A DNA stretch of 64,000 bases from Dethiobacter sp. (GTDB lineage: Bacteria; Bacillota; Dethiobacteria; Dethiobacterales; Dethiobacteraceae). The stretch is from the NCBI GenBank assembly GCA_020725465.1, contig DYEY01000057.1, positions 22,801 to 86,800 on the forward strand. The letters run 5' to 3'. Positions 8,879 through 17,256 of this stretch are shown here, one piece after another (position 1 is the first letter of the stretch; each line of letters begins with the position of its first letter). A program made the translations under genes and the position numbers. The notes under the pieces were generated by a model that was given only the letters and a program-made list of their open reading frames with translations, did not search any database and was not told where the DNA came from.

Positions 8879-9730
8879 ATGATAGAAGTCCGGGATTTGT
8901 ATTTTGCCTACGACAGGCGCGGTGATATTATCAAAAATATTAATTTCAGGGTTGACAGGGGCGAAATCTTCGGATTCCTGGGGCCCTCCGGGGCCGGCAA
9001 AAGCACAGTCCAGAAAATCTTAAGCGGTATCCTGCGCCGGTACCGGGGCAGCGTGAAGGTCATGGGCACCGAAGTTAAATGGCGCGATGCAAGCTTTTAC
9101 GAGGACATAGGGGTGGATTTTGAGTACCCCAATCTTTACGGTAAATTCACGGGGATGGAGAACCTGCTTTATTTCTCCTCCCTCTACAGGCGCAAAACGA
9201 TCAATCCCCTGGAGTACCTGGAGCGGGTCGGCCTGTCGGCGGATGCGGACAAAAAAGTGTCCGGGTACTCCCGGGGCATGAAAATGAGGCTGGCCTTTGT
9301 CAGGGCTATCCTGCACCAGCCTTCAGTTCTCTTTCTTGATGAGCCCACCAGCGGCCTTGACCCCGGCTATGCCCGTGTTATCAAAGACATGATCCTGGAG
9401 CAGAAACTGGCGGGAAGGACCGTTATCCTAACCACCCACAACATGCACGATGCCGAAGAGCTTTGCGACCGGGTGGCCTTTATCGTGGACGGTCAGATCA
9501 AGGCTCTTGACGCGCCTCATGCCCTGCGCACCCGGAAAAGCGATGTGGAAGTAACCTACACCTACCTGGAAAACGGGAAAGAAAAAACAGCATCCGCCCT
9601 GTTATCGTCACTGCACCTGGACAGTGAATTTTTGCAGCGCCTGCACAGCGGGACACTTACCGGCATTCATTCCAAAGAACCCACCCTGGAGGATGTCTTT
9701 ATCGAACTAACGGGGAGGTGCTTAAGGTGA
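8879..9730 (+). CDS. ABC transporter ATP-binding protein
   Basis: CcmA/drug-export type ATPase, 283 residues. Walker A is GPSGAGKST, the signature loop YSRGMKMRL replaces the usual LSGGQ, and Walker B is VLFLDEPTSGLD with the H-loop in TTHNMHD. The C-terminal 70 residues form the accessory domain common in ABC-2 exporters. Its stop overlaps the GTG start of the first permease by four bases, indicating translational coupling. Confidence 0.92.
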   Translation: MIEVRDLYFAYDRRGDIIKNINFRVDRGEIFGFLGPSGAGKSTVQKILSGILRRYRGSVKVMGTEVKWRDASFYEDIGVDFEYPNLYGKFTGMENLLYFSSLYRRKTINPLEYLERVGLSADADKKVSGYSRGMKMRLAFVRAILHQPSVLFLDEPTSGLDPGYARVIKDMILEQKLAGRTVILTTHNMHDAEELCDRVAFIVDGQIKALDAPHALRTRKSDVEVTYTYLENGKEKTASALLSSLHLDSEFLQRLHSGTLTGIHSKEPTLEDVFIELTGRCLR

Positions 9731-10425
9731 GGTTTTTGCGTATTCTTTTTACGGACGTGCGCTACCAGTTTAAATACGGTTTTTATTTCCTCTATCTGGT
9801 TATGTCCCTGGTCTATACCGGCATCCTGCTCCTGGTGCCCGCCGCTGTGCGGCGGGAAGCGGCTGCCGTTATCATTTGGAGCGACCCGGCAGCCCTGGGG
9901 TTTATCTTTATCGGCGGCATCCTGCTCCTGGAGAAAGGGGAGGGGCTGCACAGCTACATTGCCATCATGCCGGCGACAACGGTAGAATATGTTCTGGCCA
10001 AAATGCTGTCTCTCTCAGCTATTTCCCTGCTGGCGGGGCTGATTATCGCTACACTCGGCCTTAAGGGTCAGGTGGATTATATGCTCCTGGCAGTAGCGCT
10101 GCCGGTCGGCGCTTCCATATTCACCCTGCTTGGCTTGGCGGTGGGGGTGGCGGCCAGGTCGGTCAATCACTACCTGGTTATCGGTATCCCTATCGGCTTT
10201 CTTTTAATTGGTCCTTCACTGGCCATAATGTTCGGTGTCAGTCACCCGTTGCTTGAGGTTCTGCCTTCCACGCTGCTTTTACGGTTACTTCTTGGCGCGG
10301 TGGGCCTGGAGATGCGGTACGGCGCCGCTGTTCTGGCATCAGGCCTGCTGCTCTGGTTGCTGCCGGCTTTTTGGCTGGCAAACAGGCGGTTTGCCGGCTA
10401 CCTGCAAAAGGCGGGGGTGGTATAA
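9727..10425 (+). CDS. ABC-2 type permease subunit 1
   Basis: Hydrophobic protein of 232 residues with about six membrane helices. It starts with GTG at 9727 (the GTGA overlap), eight nt after GGGGAGG; the in-frame GTG at 9718 lies too close to that site. It has no conserved catalytic motif. It forms a heteromeric exporter with the ATPase upstream and the second permease immediately downstream (one-base gap). Confidence 0.8.
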   Translation: MRFLRILFTDVRYQFKYGFYFLYLVMSLVYTGILLLVPAAVRREAAAVIIWSDPAALGFIFIGGILLLEKGEGLHSYIAIMPATTVEYVLAKMLSLSAISLLAGLIIATLGLKGQVDYMLLAVALPVGASIFTLLGLAVGVAARSVNHYLVIGIPIGFLLIGPSLAIMFGVSHPLLEVLPSTLLLRLLLGAVGLEMRYGAAVLASGLLLWLLPAFWLANRRFAGYLQKAGVV

Positions 10426-10426
10426 C

Positions 10427-11143
10427 ATGAATATGTCACTCAAGCTCTTTTTAATCGGTATGCGCCAGATTGTGAGGGACGGCATGCTGCTGGTCCTGAT
10501 ACCCGCCCCTTTCATGATGGGGGTGGCACTGCGGTTTATACTGCCTCTGGCAGACAGCATACTGGTCCGTGAACTGAGCTTCACCATCACACCGTGGTAT
10601 CCACTCAGCGACGGTCTGGTTATTACCGTTGCCCCGGTGATAACCGCCATGGTATCCGCCTTTCTGATTCTGGACGAGCGGGACGAGGAGACAGGTATTT
10701 ACCACAATGTTACGCCGGCAGCCGGCCGCGCTTACCTGATTGCCCGCCTGGGTTACCTGATGGTCTGGGCCTTTGTCTCCACTTTTCTGGTAATACGCCT
10801 GTTCGGGCTGGCAGCAACTGGTATTTCTGTACTTTTGGTGGCGGCGCTAATCGGTACGCTGCAGGGAATCATAGCCTGTATGCTGGTGGTGGTGCTGGCC
10901 GGCAACAAGGTAGAAGGGCTGGCTGTTTCCAAGCTAACCAACTTGCTAATGCTGGGGTTGCCTGCCGCCTGGTTTATTGCGGCACCGTATAAATATTTTC
11001 TTGCCTTCCTGCCCAGCTTCTGGCTGGGAGAATTGATGCTTTGCGCCGGCACCCCTTTTTTTATCAATGGTGCGGCGGGAATCGTCGTGGCGGTGGCCTG
11101 GGTTACCGTTCTTACCGGTTGGTTCATGCGAAGGATAAATTAA
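10427..11143 (+). CDS. ABC-2 type permease subunit 2
   Basis: 238-residue membrane protein starting at ATG 10427 after GGGGGTGG. About six helices. A soluble loop with the acidic segment LDERDEETGIYHNVTPA near residue 85 resembles fluoroquinolone/ABC-2 exporter permeases. A longer reading frame continues upstream into permease 1 but is overlap, not gene. Last gene of the TetR-ABC operon. Confidence 0.8.
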   Translation: MNMSLKLFLIGMRQIVRDGMLLVLIPAPFMMGVALRFILPLADSILVRELSFTITPWYPLSDGLVITVAPVITAMVSAFLILDERDEETGIYHNVTPAAGRAYLIARLGYLMVWAFVSTFLVIRLFGLAATGISVLLVAALIGTLQGIIACMLVVVLAGNKVEGLAVSKLTNLLMLGLPAAWFIAAPYKYFLAFLPSFWLGELMLCAGTPFFINGAAGIVVAVAWVTVLTGWFMRRIN

Positions 11144-11189
11144 AAAATCCCGCTTCCCGCGGGAGCAACTCTGATCCGGATTCTCATTG

Positions 11190-11573
11190 CTACGCCGGTT
11201 CGAAAAATAATCCGGCCACCTTTTTATCGCTATCGAATACCACCCTGATGTTTATCTTGGCTTTCTCAAACTGAGTTGTTACAAACACTGCGTCATAGCC
11301 CTGAATTTTTTGTGTCTTTTTCTCTGTGACGCTTTTGTAAGATCCAACCTGGGCCAGTACCGCCTGCCATGTTTCTTTCAGCTTATCCTCCGGCAGAACT
11401 TCTTTCATTTTGGTGTCATAGTAGCCTACCGCGCCTGCGAAGTCTCCCGCCGCCAGCTTTGCCACAAACTCACCGGCCAATACTTCAACTTCGCTTTCTG
11501 TTTTCTTGCTGCAGGAGGCAGATGCCAGTATCAGGGTCAGACATAAAAAAAATACAATCATGCTTTTGCGCAC
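11190..11573 (-). CDS. DUF3887 lipoprotein
   Basis: 127-residue secreted lipoprotein: positively charged start, hydrophobic stretch, lipobox ending ASASC at about residue 21. The mature part is a single DUF3887-like domain (FVAKLAAGDFAGAVGYYD, then YDAVFVTTQFE and VVFDSDKKVAGLFF). The same domain, clearly homologous, forms the N-terminal part of the hydrolase at 12609-13967, one kilobase away on the other strand. Function unknown; these domains are usually outside the membrane. Confidence 0.85.
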   Translation of the reverse strand: MRKSMIVFFLCLTLILASASCSKKTESEVEVLAGEFVAKLAAGDFAGAVGYYDTKMKEVLPEDKLKETWQAVLAQVGSYKSVTEKKTQKIQGYDAVFVTTQFEKAKINIRVVFDSDKKVAGLFFEPA

Positions 11574-11685
11574 CCTTATCCGCTCCTTCCTTATCGGGTA
11601 GTATTCTGCTGTTTTTTTAATTCAGCCCAAAACGGAAAAACCCTTTTACCTCCTGAATTTTGTTATACTTATTAATTTTTGCTAT

Positions 11686-11713
11686 TTAACAATATCCCTC
11701 TCTTTGCTATAAT
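11686..11713 (+). promoter_or_regulatory. Promoter of the DUF3784-like gene
   Basis: TTAACA (11686-11691) and TATAAT (11708-11713) with 16-nt spacing; a GGGGGAGG ribosome site follows directly. Confidence 0.55.
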
Positions 11714-11734
11714 CTGTGGGGGAGGTGCCTTATA

Positions 11735-12034
11735 ATGTATGTAATTTTTATCCTGATAGGCGTTGCCTTGGCAGTCCTTGGTGCATTTATTCACAGGTAC
11801 AAGCCGGTACATATAATTGCCGGGTACGACCCCCAAAAAACCACCGACCCCGAAGGGCTGGCCAAGTGGGTGGGCACAAACCTTATCCTGATGGGCCTTA
11901 TCACCGCCGTTGCCGCCGCCCTGGCCGAGGTTTTTGCTATGCCTGTTAAGCTTGTGTTGTTTGTTTTCCTGGCCGCGGTGGTGGGCATAAGTATCATCAC
12001 GGCACGCGGTTGCAGCAGGTACGAAAAGAAATAA
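11735..12034 (+). CDS. DUF3784-like small membrane protein
   Basis: 99 residues with three predicted membrane helices (residues 2-19, 48-68 and 71-90). The loop GYDPQKTTDPEGLAKWVG resembles the conserved loop of DUF3784 proteins. No known function. ATG at 11735 with GGGGGAGG ribosome site. Confidence 0.7.
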   Translation: MYVIFILIGVALAVLGAFIHRYKPVHIIAGYDPQKTTDPEGLAKWVGTNLILMGLITAVAAALAEVFAMPVKLVLFVFLAAVVGISIITARGCSRYEKK

Positions 12035-12142
12035 GCTTGGGAGCGTGGACCGGAAGTACTGCAGTGTGTGCATCTTTTTTGGGGCAGGGTCAACAATATT
12101 CTTAAAGCGATAGCTTTAAAAACGGCTAAAGGACTGAACTGA

Positions 12143-12595
12143 ATGGACACCAGACAGATTATAACAAAGCTGAACTGGATGTACGCCCTTGAGCTGAACC
12201 AGGTGGATTTGTACTCAGCTCAGAGCAAACAGGTTTCAGATTTCTACCTGAAGCAGACTTTAAAGCGGGTGGCCGAGGTTGAACAGGGGCACGTGAAAAA
12301 TATCAGCGAAAAAATAATTGAACTGGGCGGCAAGCCCACAGCGCTGGGAGAGGCAGTGGCTCCTGTCAGCGGCAGGGTAGCAGGTTATCTTACCGGCAAG
12401 GCCGGAATGATAATGCTGCTGAAAGCAGATATCGACCTGGAAGAGATGGCCATGAAAGACTACAAAGATTTCCTGCTTAAAGTAGGAGGCAATGAGCCTT
12501 TGTTCAATTTGCTCTGGGGGAACCTGATTGACGAAGACCTGCATACCGCCTGGTTTGTCAACAAGGTAAAGGAACTGGAGCAGGTGACCGATTAG
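12143..12595 (+). CDS. Ferritin-like di-iron/helical-bundle protein
   Basis: 150-residue all-helical protein. Glutamate and histidine positions typical of ferritin-like or Coq7-like bundles are visible: LELNQVDLY in helix 1, EVEQGHVKN in helix 2, DLEEMAMKDY in helix 3 and DEDLHTAWF in helix 4. This suggests a carboxylate-bridged metal centre, perhaps in oxygen or peroxide protection, but the subfamily is not certain. It sits 13 nt before the lipoprotein hydrolase gene and may be cotranscribed with it. Confidence 0.75.
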   Translation: MDTRQIITKLNWMYALELNQVDLYSAQSKQVSDFYLKQTLKRVAEVEQGHVKNISEKIIELGGKPTALGEAVAPVSGRVAGYLTGKAGMIMLLKADIDLEEMAMKDYKDFLLKVGGNEPLFNLLWGNLIDEDLHTAWFVNKVKELEQVTD

Positions 12596-12608
12596 GGATG
12601 GTGGGCAA

Positions 12609-13967
12609 ATGCCAAAGAAGACCATAATCATTGTTCTGGTGCTGGCACTGTCGGTGGCGGTTTCCTGCGGCAGAAAAACCACGCCGGAGGAAACTGTCCC
12701 GGCTGGTGAAATTACGGACCTTGCTCTTGACTTTGTATCGAAAATGGCAGACGGAGACTTTGCCGGAACAGAACGATACCTTGACAGCACCATGAAACGG
12801 GAACTGCCACCCAAAAAGCTGGAGGAAATCTGGCGGCAGGTAGGGCAGCAGGCCGGTCCCTTCAAAAAAGTTGTGGGCACCCGCATTATCAGTGTAGAGG
12901 GTTATGACGCGGTTCTGGTCACTTCTGAATTTGAGGGAATGGTGCTGGACATACGCGTGGTCTTTGACAAAAACAGGCGTGTTGCCGGCCTTTTCTTTCA
13001 CCCTGCAAAGCAGCATTATGAGGGCGCTTACAGGGCGCCGGGCTATGCCAGGTCTGAAAGCTTTACCGAAAAGGAAGTGATTGTGGGCAGCGGTGAATGG
13101 GCGCTGCCGGCCACCCTGGCACTTCCCAAAGAAGGTGGCCCGCACCCAGCTGTCATCCTGGTCCACGGTTCAGGTCCCCACGACAGGGATGAGACCATCG
13201 GCCCCAACAAGCCGTTTAAAGACCTGGCCCATGGCCTGGCTTCCAGGGGCATAGCCGTGCTCCGTTACGAAAAAAGGACAAAGGAACACGGCCAGAAAAT
13301 GGCCCGGCTAACAGAGACGCTGACACCTTGGGAGGAAGTGGTGGAGGATGCCCTGGCAGCGGCGGTGTTGCTTAAAAGTACCGGCGATATTGACCCAACC
13401 CGGATTTATATTCTCGGCCACAGCCTGGGCGGAATGCTGGCGCCACGTATCGTTGAGGGATGCCCGGGCATGGCAGGCCTGATTATAATGGCCGGCGCAG
13501 CACGCCCGTTGGAAGACCTTATCCTGGAACAGTATTATTACCTGGCGGCTCTGGATGGAGAAATAACCGGTGAGGAAAAAGCGGAACTGGAGAAAATGCA
13601 GCTTAGGGTGGCCCGTGTGAAAGACCCGGCTCTTTCTCCGCAGGCGCCGGCGGCGGATTTGCCCCTGGGCATGCCCGCGCCCTACTGGTTGTACCTGCGC
13701 CGCTATAACCCGGCACAAACGGCAAAAGCCCTGCCTGTGCCGATGCTTATACTGCAGGGCGAAAGGGATTACCAGGTTACCATGGCGGATTTTTCTCTCT
13801 GGCAGGAAACACTTGGTGCGCGGACCGATGTTAAGTTCAAATCCTATCCTGGCCTTAACCACCTTTTTATTTACGGTGAAGGTCCGGGCAATCCGGAAGA
13901 GTATCTGCAGCCCGGCAATGTGGCTGAAGAGGTTATAGCTGACATAGCGGAGTGGCTGCAGTCCTGA
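12609..13967 (+). CDS. DUF3887 plus alpha/beta hydrolase lipoprotein
   Basis: 452-residue exported lipoprotein (lipobox AVSC near residue 20). Residues about 35-130 are a DUF3887 domain homologous to the small lipoprotein at 11190-11573. Residues about 145-450 are an alpha/beta hydrolase: oxyanion region VHGSGPHDRDE, nucleophile GHSLGG, acid in LQGERDYQV and histidine in GLNHLF, so the triad is complete. Domain order DUF3887-hydrolase is known among Firmicutes secreted esterase-like proteins. It probably hydrolyses an ester at the cell surface; substrate unknown. Confidence 0.88.
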   Translation: MPKKTIIIVLVLALSVAVSCGRKTTPEETVPAGEITDLALDFVSKMADGDFAGTERYLDSTMKRELPPKKLEEIWRQVGQQAGPFKKVVGTRIISVEGYDAVLVTSEFEGMVLDIRVVFDKNRRVAGLFFHPAKQHYEGAYRAPGYARSESFTEKEVIVGSGEWALPATLALPKEGGPHPAVILVHGSGPHDRDETIGPNKPFKDLAHGLASRGIAVLRYEKRTKEHGQKMARLTETLTPWEEVVEDALAAAVLLKSTGDIDPTRIYILGHSLGGMLAPRIVEGCPGMAGLIIMAGAARPLEDLILEQYYYLAALDGEITGEEKAELEKMQLRVARVKDPALSPQAPAADLPLGMPAPYWLYLRRYNPAQTAKALPVPMLILQGERDYQVTMADFSLWQETLGARTDVKFKSYPGLNHLFIYGEGPGNPEEYLQPGNVAEEVIADIAEWLQS

Positions 13968-14103
13968 AATTCAATGTTTTTCAACCTTAAATGCAATTTA
14001 CGGGCAGCTAAACTGCCGGCCGGGATGCCGGAATACCGGCAGGACCAATCACGGGTGCAGAGTAAAAAGGCCTGATACCGGGAAAAAGGAAGTGGTTTTA
14101 CCG

Positions 14104-14964
14104 GTGAGCAAGGTAGCGGTATTCTATTTTTCCGGAACCGGCAACACCTGGTGGGTAGCGAACAGGCTTGCCGCATCCCTGCGGGATATGGGGGCTGACG
14201 CCGCCTGCTTTTCTGTTGAGCAGGTGGATACCGGCAGCGCTGACCGGCTCATTGCCGGGTGTGACGTGGTGGGGTTCGGGTATCCTGTCTATGCTTCTGA
14301 TTTGCCGGAAATAATGAAAACATTTATGAGCGGGCTTACTCCTGTCTGCAAAGACGTGTTTATTTTTTGTTCGCAATGGTTATGGTCGGGTGATGGCGCC
14401 AGGGTGGGTACGGAATTCCTTGACAGTGAATTCAGGGTAAAATGGGCTGAGCATTTTGCCATGCCCAACAATGTCTCGGTATCCGTTTTCAGGCTGCCCT
14501 ATACCAATGACAAGAGGCGTATTGAGAGGGTCCTGAAAAAAACGGAGGCCAAAATACAGCGGTTTGCCCGCCGCATAATGAGTGGGAAACCATTTCTCAG
14601 AGGCTTTAACTCTGTGTCGGTGTTTTCGGGCTACCTGCAGCGCCACCCTTTTCGCTCCATGTACCATAGGCTGAGGAACGATATCAGCATTGACAGGGGA
14701 AAATGCATAAGCTGCGGGTATTGCCTTAAACTGTGTCCCGCCGGCAATCTCTGTTCTGCCGGGGACACAATAAATACCCGGGGCACCTGTATACTATGCC
14801 TGCGCTGCTACAGCTTCTGCCCGGCCATGGCGGTTAAATATATGAACAGGCTGCATATCCCCGGTCGGGGCGAACCTTATCGCGGGCCGGTGGCAGGCTT
14901 TAAGCCGGAAATTATGCAAAGAGGGGCAAGTGAAATAATAAAGCCGGCAGTCCTTCATGAATAG
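14104..14964 (+). CDS. EFR1 family flavodoxin-ferredoxin protein
   Basis: About 286 residues. The N-terminal half is a flavodoxin fold with an FMN phosphate loop (FYFSGTGNT). The C-terminal third carries two [4Fe-4S] ferredoxin motifs, CISCGYCLKLCPAGNLC and CILCLRCYSFCP. EFR1-type proteins are thought to move electrons between ferredoxin and flavin in anaerobes; the partner is unknown. The GTG at 14104 is preferred to one at 14092 because AAGGA lies directly against the latter. The stop codon is inside a terminator-like hairpin (14941-14971). Confidence 0.88.
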   Translation: MSKVAVFYFSGTGNTWWVANRLAASLRDMGADAACFSVEQVDTGSADRLIAGCDVVGFGYPVYASDLPEIMKTFMSGLTPVCKDVFIFCSQWLWSGDGARVGTEFLDSEFRVKWAEHFAMPNNVSVSVFRLPYTNDKRRIERVLKKTEAKIQRFARRIMSGKPFLRGFNSVSVFSGYLQRHPFRSMYHRLRNDISIDRGKCISCGYCLKLCPAGNLCSAGDTINTRGTCILCLRCYSFCPAMAVKYMNRLHIPGRGEPYRGPVAGFKPEIMQRGASEIIKPAVLHE

Positions 14965-14971
14965 CCGGCTT
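14941..14971. terminator. Terminator-like hairpin overlapping the EFR1 stop
   Basis: AAGCCGGC and GCCGGCTT pair across a 15-nt loop with TTTT following. The stem includes the last codons of the EFR1 gene and lies between convergent genes. Confidence 0.6.
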
Positions 14972-14983
14972 TTGGCTTAATTA

Positions 14984-15703
14984 TCACTTCATTTTTTCTG
15001 CAACCATTTTATTCAGGTGACGGTTGATGCCCGCCACCTGGCTGACTTCCAACACAAAGGCTATGCCCCTGCCGGGTTCATCCAGCTTTGATTCGTGGAT
15101 TATAGCCTCCAGCACGTCATTGGTTTTATTATTTTCAATAAGGGTAAGCACGATTTCTTTTTCCGGCTCGATGGTTATACCAAAGAGCTTGGCCTGTTCA
15201 TGAATACCGGTGCCCCGCCCGGTCAGGATAGTTCCGCCAGCGGCGCCGGCTTTTTTCGATGCCTCCACCACTGTTTCCGCCGTATCTTTGTTTACGATGG
15301 TCACAATCAGGTCGTAAGCGGGCAAATTTTCCATACCGACCCTCCTGGCGCTTTTTTCTGTGGGTTCACTGAGGACACACAAGTGGCAGATCCCCGCCAC
15401 CTGTTTTACCGGCAGTACAAAGGCGATGCCTTTACCCGGCCTGTCCAGGTTACCGGCTCTGGTAACGGCGGCTACCACGTCATGTGCCTTTTCGTTGGCA
15501 ATGACTGTCAGGATAATTTCTTTTTCCGTCTCCAGAGGGATACCGAGAAAACGCTGCACCGGGCCGGATACGGTTCCTTTGCCAAGAATAGTGGTGCCTC
15601 CCTCGGCTCCCGCTTCTTTCGAAGCTTTAACCACTTTCCTGGCCTCGCCCCTGGACACGATAGATATTAAGAGCGAACAGTTAACCTGTGGGTTTCGGTA
15701 CAT
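14984..15703 (-). CDS. Tandem PII-like protein
   Basis: 239 residues forming two PII/GlnB-like domains in one chain: about 1-110 and 130-239. Each repeats the pattern (V/A)VxASKxAGAxGGTxLxGxGT...EKEIVLTxI...GKGIAFVLxV. PII proteins are normally trimers of single domains that bind ATP/2-oxoglutarate and control transporters or enzymes. The gene ends an operon with two DUF1538 membrane proteins and overlaps the preceding one by 23 nt, so it very likely controls that membrane complex. The ATG at 15703 has an AGGAGGGAG site 8 nt upstream. The two halves have diverged, so they may bind different ligands. Confidence 0.85.
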   Translation of the reverse strand: MYRNPQVNCSLLISIVSRGEARKVVKASKEAGAEGGTTILGKGTVSGPVQRFLGIPLETEKEIILTVIANEKAHDVVAAVTRAGNLDRPGKGIAFVLPVKQVAGICHLCVLSEPTEKSARRVGMENLPAYDLIVTIVNKDTAETVVEASKKAGAAGGTILTGRGTGIHEQAKLFGITIEPEKEIVLTLIENNKTNDVLEAIIHESKLDEPGRGIAFVLEVSQVAGINRHLNKMVAEKMK

Positions 15704-16427
15704 TTTTCTTCTCCCTCCTGCCAAAGAGCAGTCCCAGGACCAGGACGGTTAGGATTGGCGAGAGCGCAACCAAGGCAATCATGCCAAATCCGTCTACCAG
15801 GGGATTACGCCCTTTTATTGCTGAGGCGGCGCCAAGGGCTATGGCGGAAATGAAAGTTACCGTCATCGGCCCTGTGGCCACACCCCCGGAATCAAAAGCA
15901 ATGGCCACAAAGGTTTTCGAGACAAAACGGGTCAGGATGAGAGCGGCGGAATAGCCGGCAACAATCGGCAGCCAAAGTGAAAAGCCGAAAATGATGCGGG
16001 ACATGGCCAGAGCAATGGAGAAGGCAACTCCGAGCGAGAGGGTGTAAAGCATCAGCACCTGCGGGATGTAACCGCCGGAGGTCTTTTCCACCTCATAGTT
16101 CAGAACACGGACGGCAGGTTCGGCAAAGGTGGCTACAAAGCCCAATACGAAGCCGATGGGAATCAGTACCCAGTTATACGGGAGATTGGCCAAGGCGGTG
16201 CCTATGGCCTTGCCCACAGGTAAAAACCCGATATATACCCCCTGCAGAAAGAGGGCGAGGCCGATAAAGGCCAGCACCACCCCCACACCGATTTGCTTCA
16301 GCTTGTACAGGGGCAGTCTCAGATAAAAAACCTGGAAAATGCCAAACAAAACCACCAGAGGGAAAAGCGCCGCTGCCACCTCCAGGATAATGTGTGAAAA
16401 CCCGGCAAAAACTTGCACCTGGTTCAA
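15681..16427 (-). CDS. DUF1538 membrane protein, second copy
   Basis: 248 residues with about seven hydrophobic helices. Signature FDSGGVATGPMTVTF (residues about 178-192) matches FDAGGVTTGPMTVPF in the upstream copy, placing both in DUF1538. It overlaps the upstream gene by 4 nt and the PII gene downstream by 23 nt. Full DUF1538 proteins often contain two such halves in one chain; here they are separate genes, probably forming a heterodimer. A transporter role is inferred from helices and the PII partner, not shown. Confidence 0.82.
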   Translation of the reverse strand: MNQVQVFAGFSHIILEVAAALFPLVVLFGIFQVFYLRLPLYKLKQIGVGVVLAFIGLALFLQGVYIGFLPVGKAIGTALANLPYNWVLIPIGFVLGFVATFAEPAVRVLNYEVEKTSGGYIPQVLMLYTLSLGVAFSIALAMSRIIFGFSLWLPIVAGYSAALILTRFVSKTFVAIAFDSGGVATGPMTVTFISAIALGAASAIKGRNPLVDGFGMIALVALSPILTVLVLGLLFGRREKKNVPKPTG

Positions 16428-17116
16428 CCGAAAATCACCCCCAACAGCAGGACTGCCAGAATCGGCCCGATGGAAGCCAGCGCCACCAGGCCAAAGCCGT
16501 CACTGGAGGCGCTTTTGCCCCGCAGCACCGAAGCTGTGCCCACCCCAAGGGCCAGGATAAACGGTACAGTCATAGGTCCGGTTGTAACACCGCCGGCGTC
16601 AAAAGAAATAGGCACAAAGTGGTTGGGGGTAAAGGCGGCCAGGGCAAATACCAGGAGATACCCGCCCGCCAGCAGTACCGGCAGCGGAATGCCAAGCAGT
16701 ATTCTCAGCATTGACAAAGCCACGAATAGTGCCACGCCCAGGGCCACGGCATAAATTAGCAGCTGCTTGGAAATATCGCCCCCCGATACCAGGTCTACCT
16801 GGGTAGCCAAGACCCGGACATCCGGTTCCGCCACCGTTACCACGTAACCCAGAAGAAAGGCGAAGAAGACCACCAACCAGACTTTACCCATTTTGGGCAG
16901 GGCGGAGCCGATGAGTTCCCCTACGGGAAGCATGCCCCATTGCACGCCAAGCAGGAACAAAGCCAGCCCCAGGGTTACCATAGCCACACCGATCAGAAAC
17001 TGTAAAAACAGGTGAAATGGCAGCCAGATCAGCGTAAACTGCAGGACCGTCACCACCAGGGTGATGGGCAGGACCGCAAAAATCACTTCTTTTAAGGTTT
17101 CTTTTGGTGTCTGCAC
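16424..17116 (-). CDS. DUF1538 membrane protein, first copy
   Basis: 230 residues, about seven helices, with the DUF1538 signature FDAGGVTTGPMTVPF and the motif VAEPDVRVLATQV, which the second copy repeats as FAEPAVRVLNYEV. First gene of the three-gene minus-strand operon; the divergent MFS gene starts 140 nt away. The repeated GGVxTGPMT loops in two similar half-proteins suggest an inverted-pair architecture like that of secondary transporters. Confidence 0.82.
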   Translation of the reverse strand: MQTPKETLKEVIFAVLPITLVVTVLQFTLIWLPFHLFLQFLIGVAMVTLGLALFLLGVQWGMLPVGELIGSALPKMGKVWLVVFFAFLLGYVVTVAEPDVRVLATQVDLVSGGDISKQLLIYAVALGVALFVALSMLRILLGIPLPVLLAGGYLLVFALAAFTPNHFVPISFDAGGVTTGPMTVPFILALGVGTASVLRGKSASSDGFGLVALASIGPILAVLLLGVIFG

Positions 17117-17256
17117 ACTTTGCCTCCCGGGAAAACGTCGGTCTTATTTAATTTTAGCATAAACAGGGCTGATTCCTGCCGGCCAAAAAAATTTCATATG
17201 CTGCGTAGGCTGTCATCCAGGCAGGAATCCAGGGTGTGGCGTAGAAGAAACCATTT

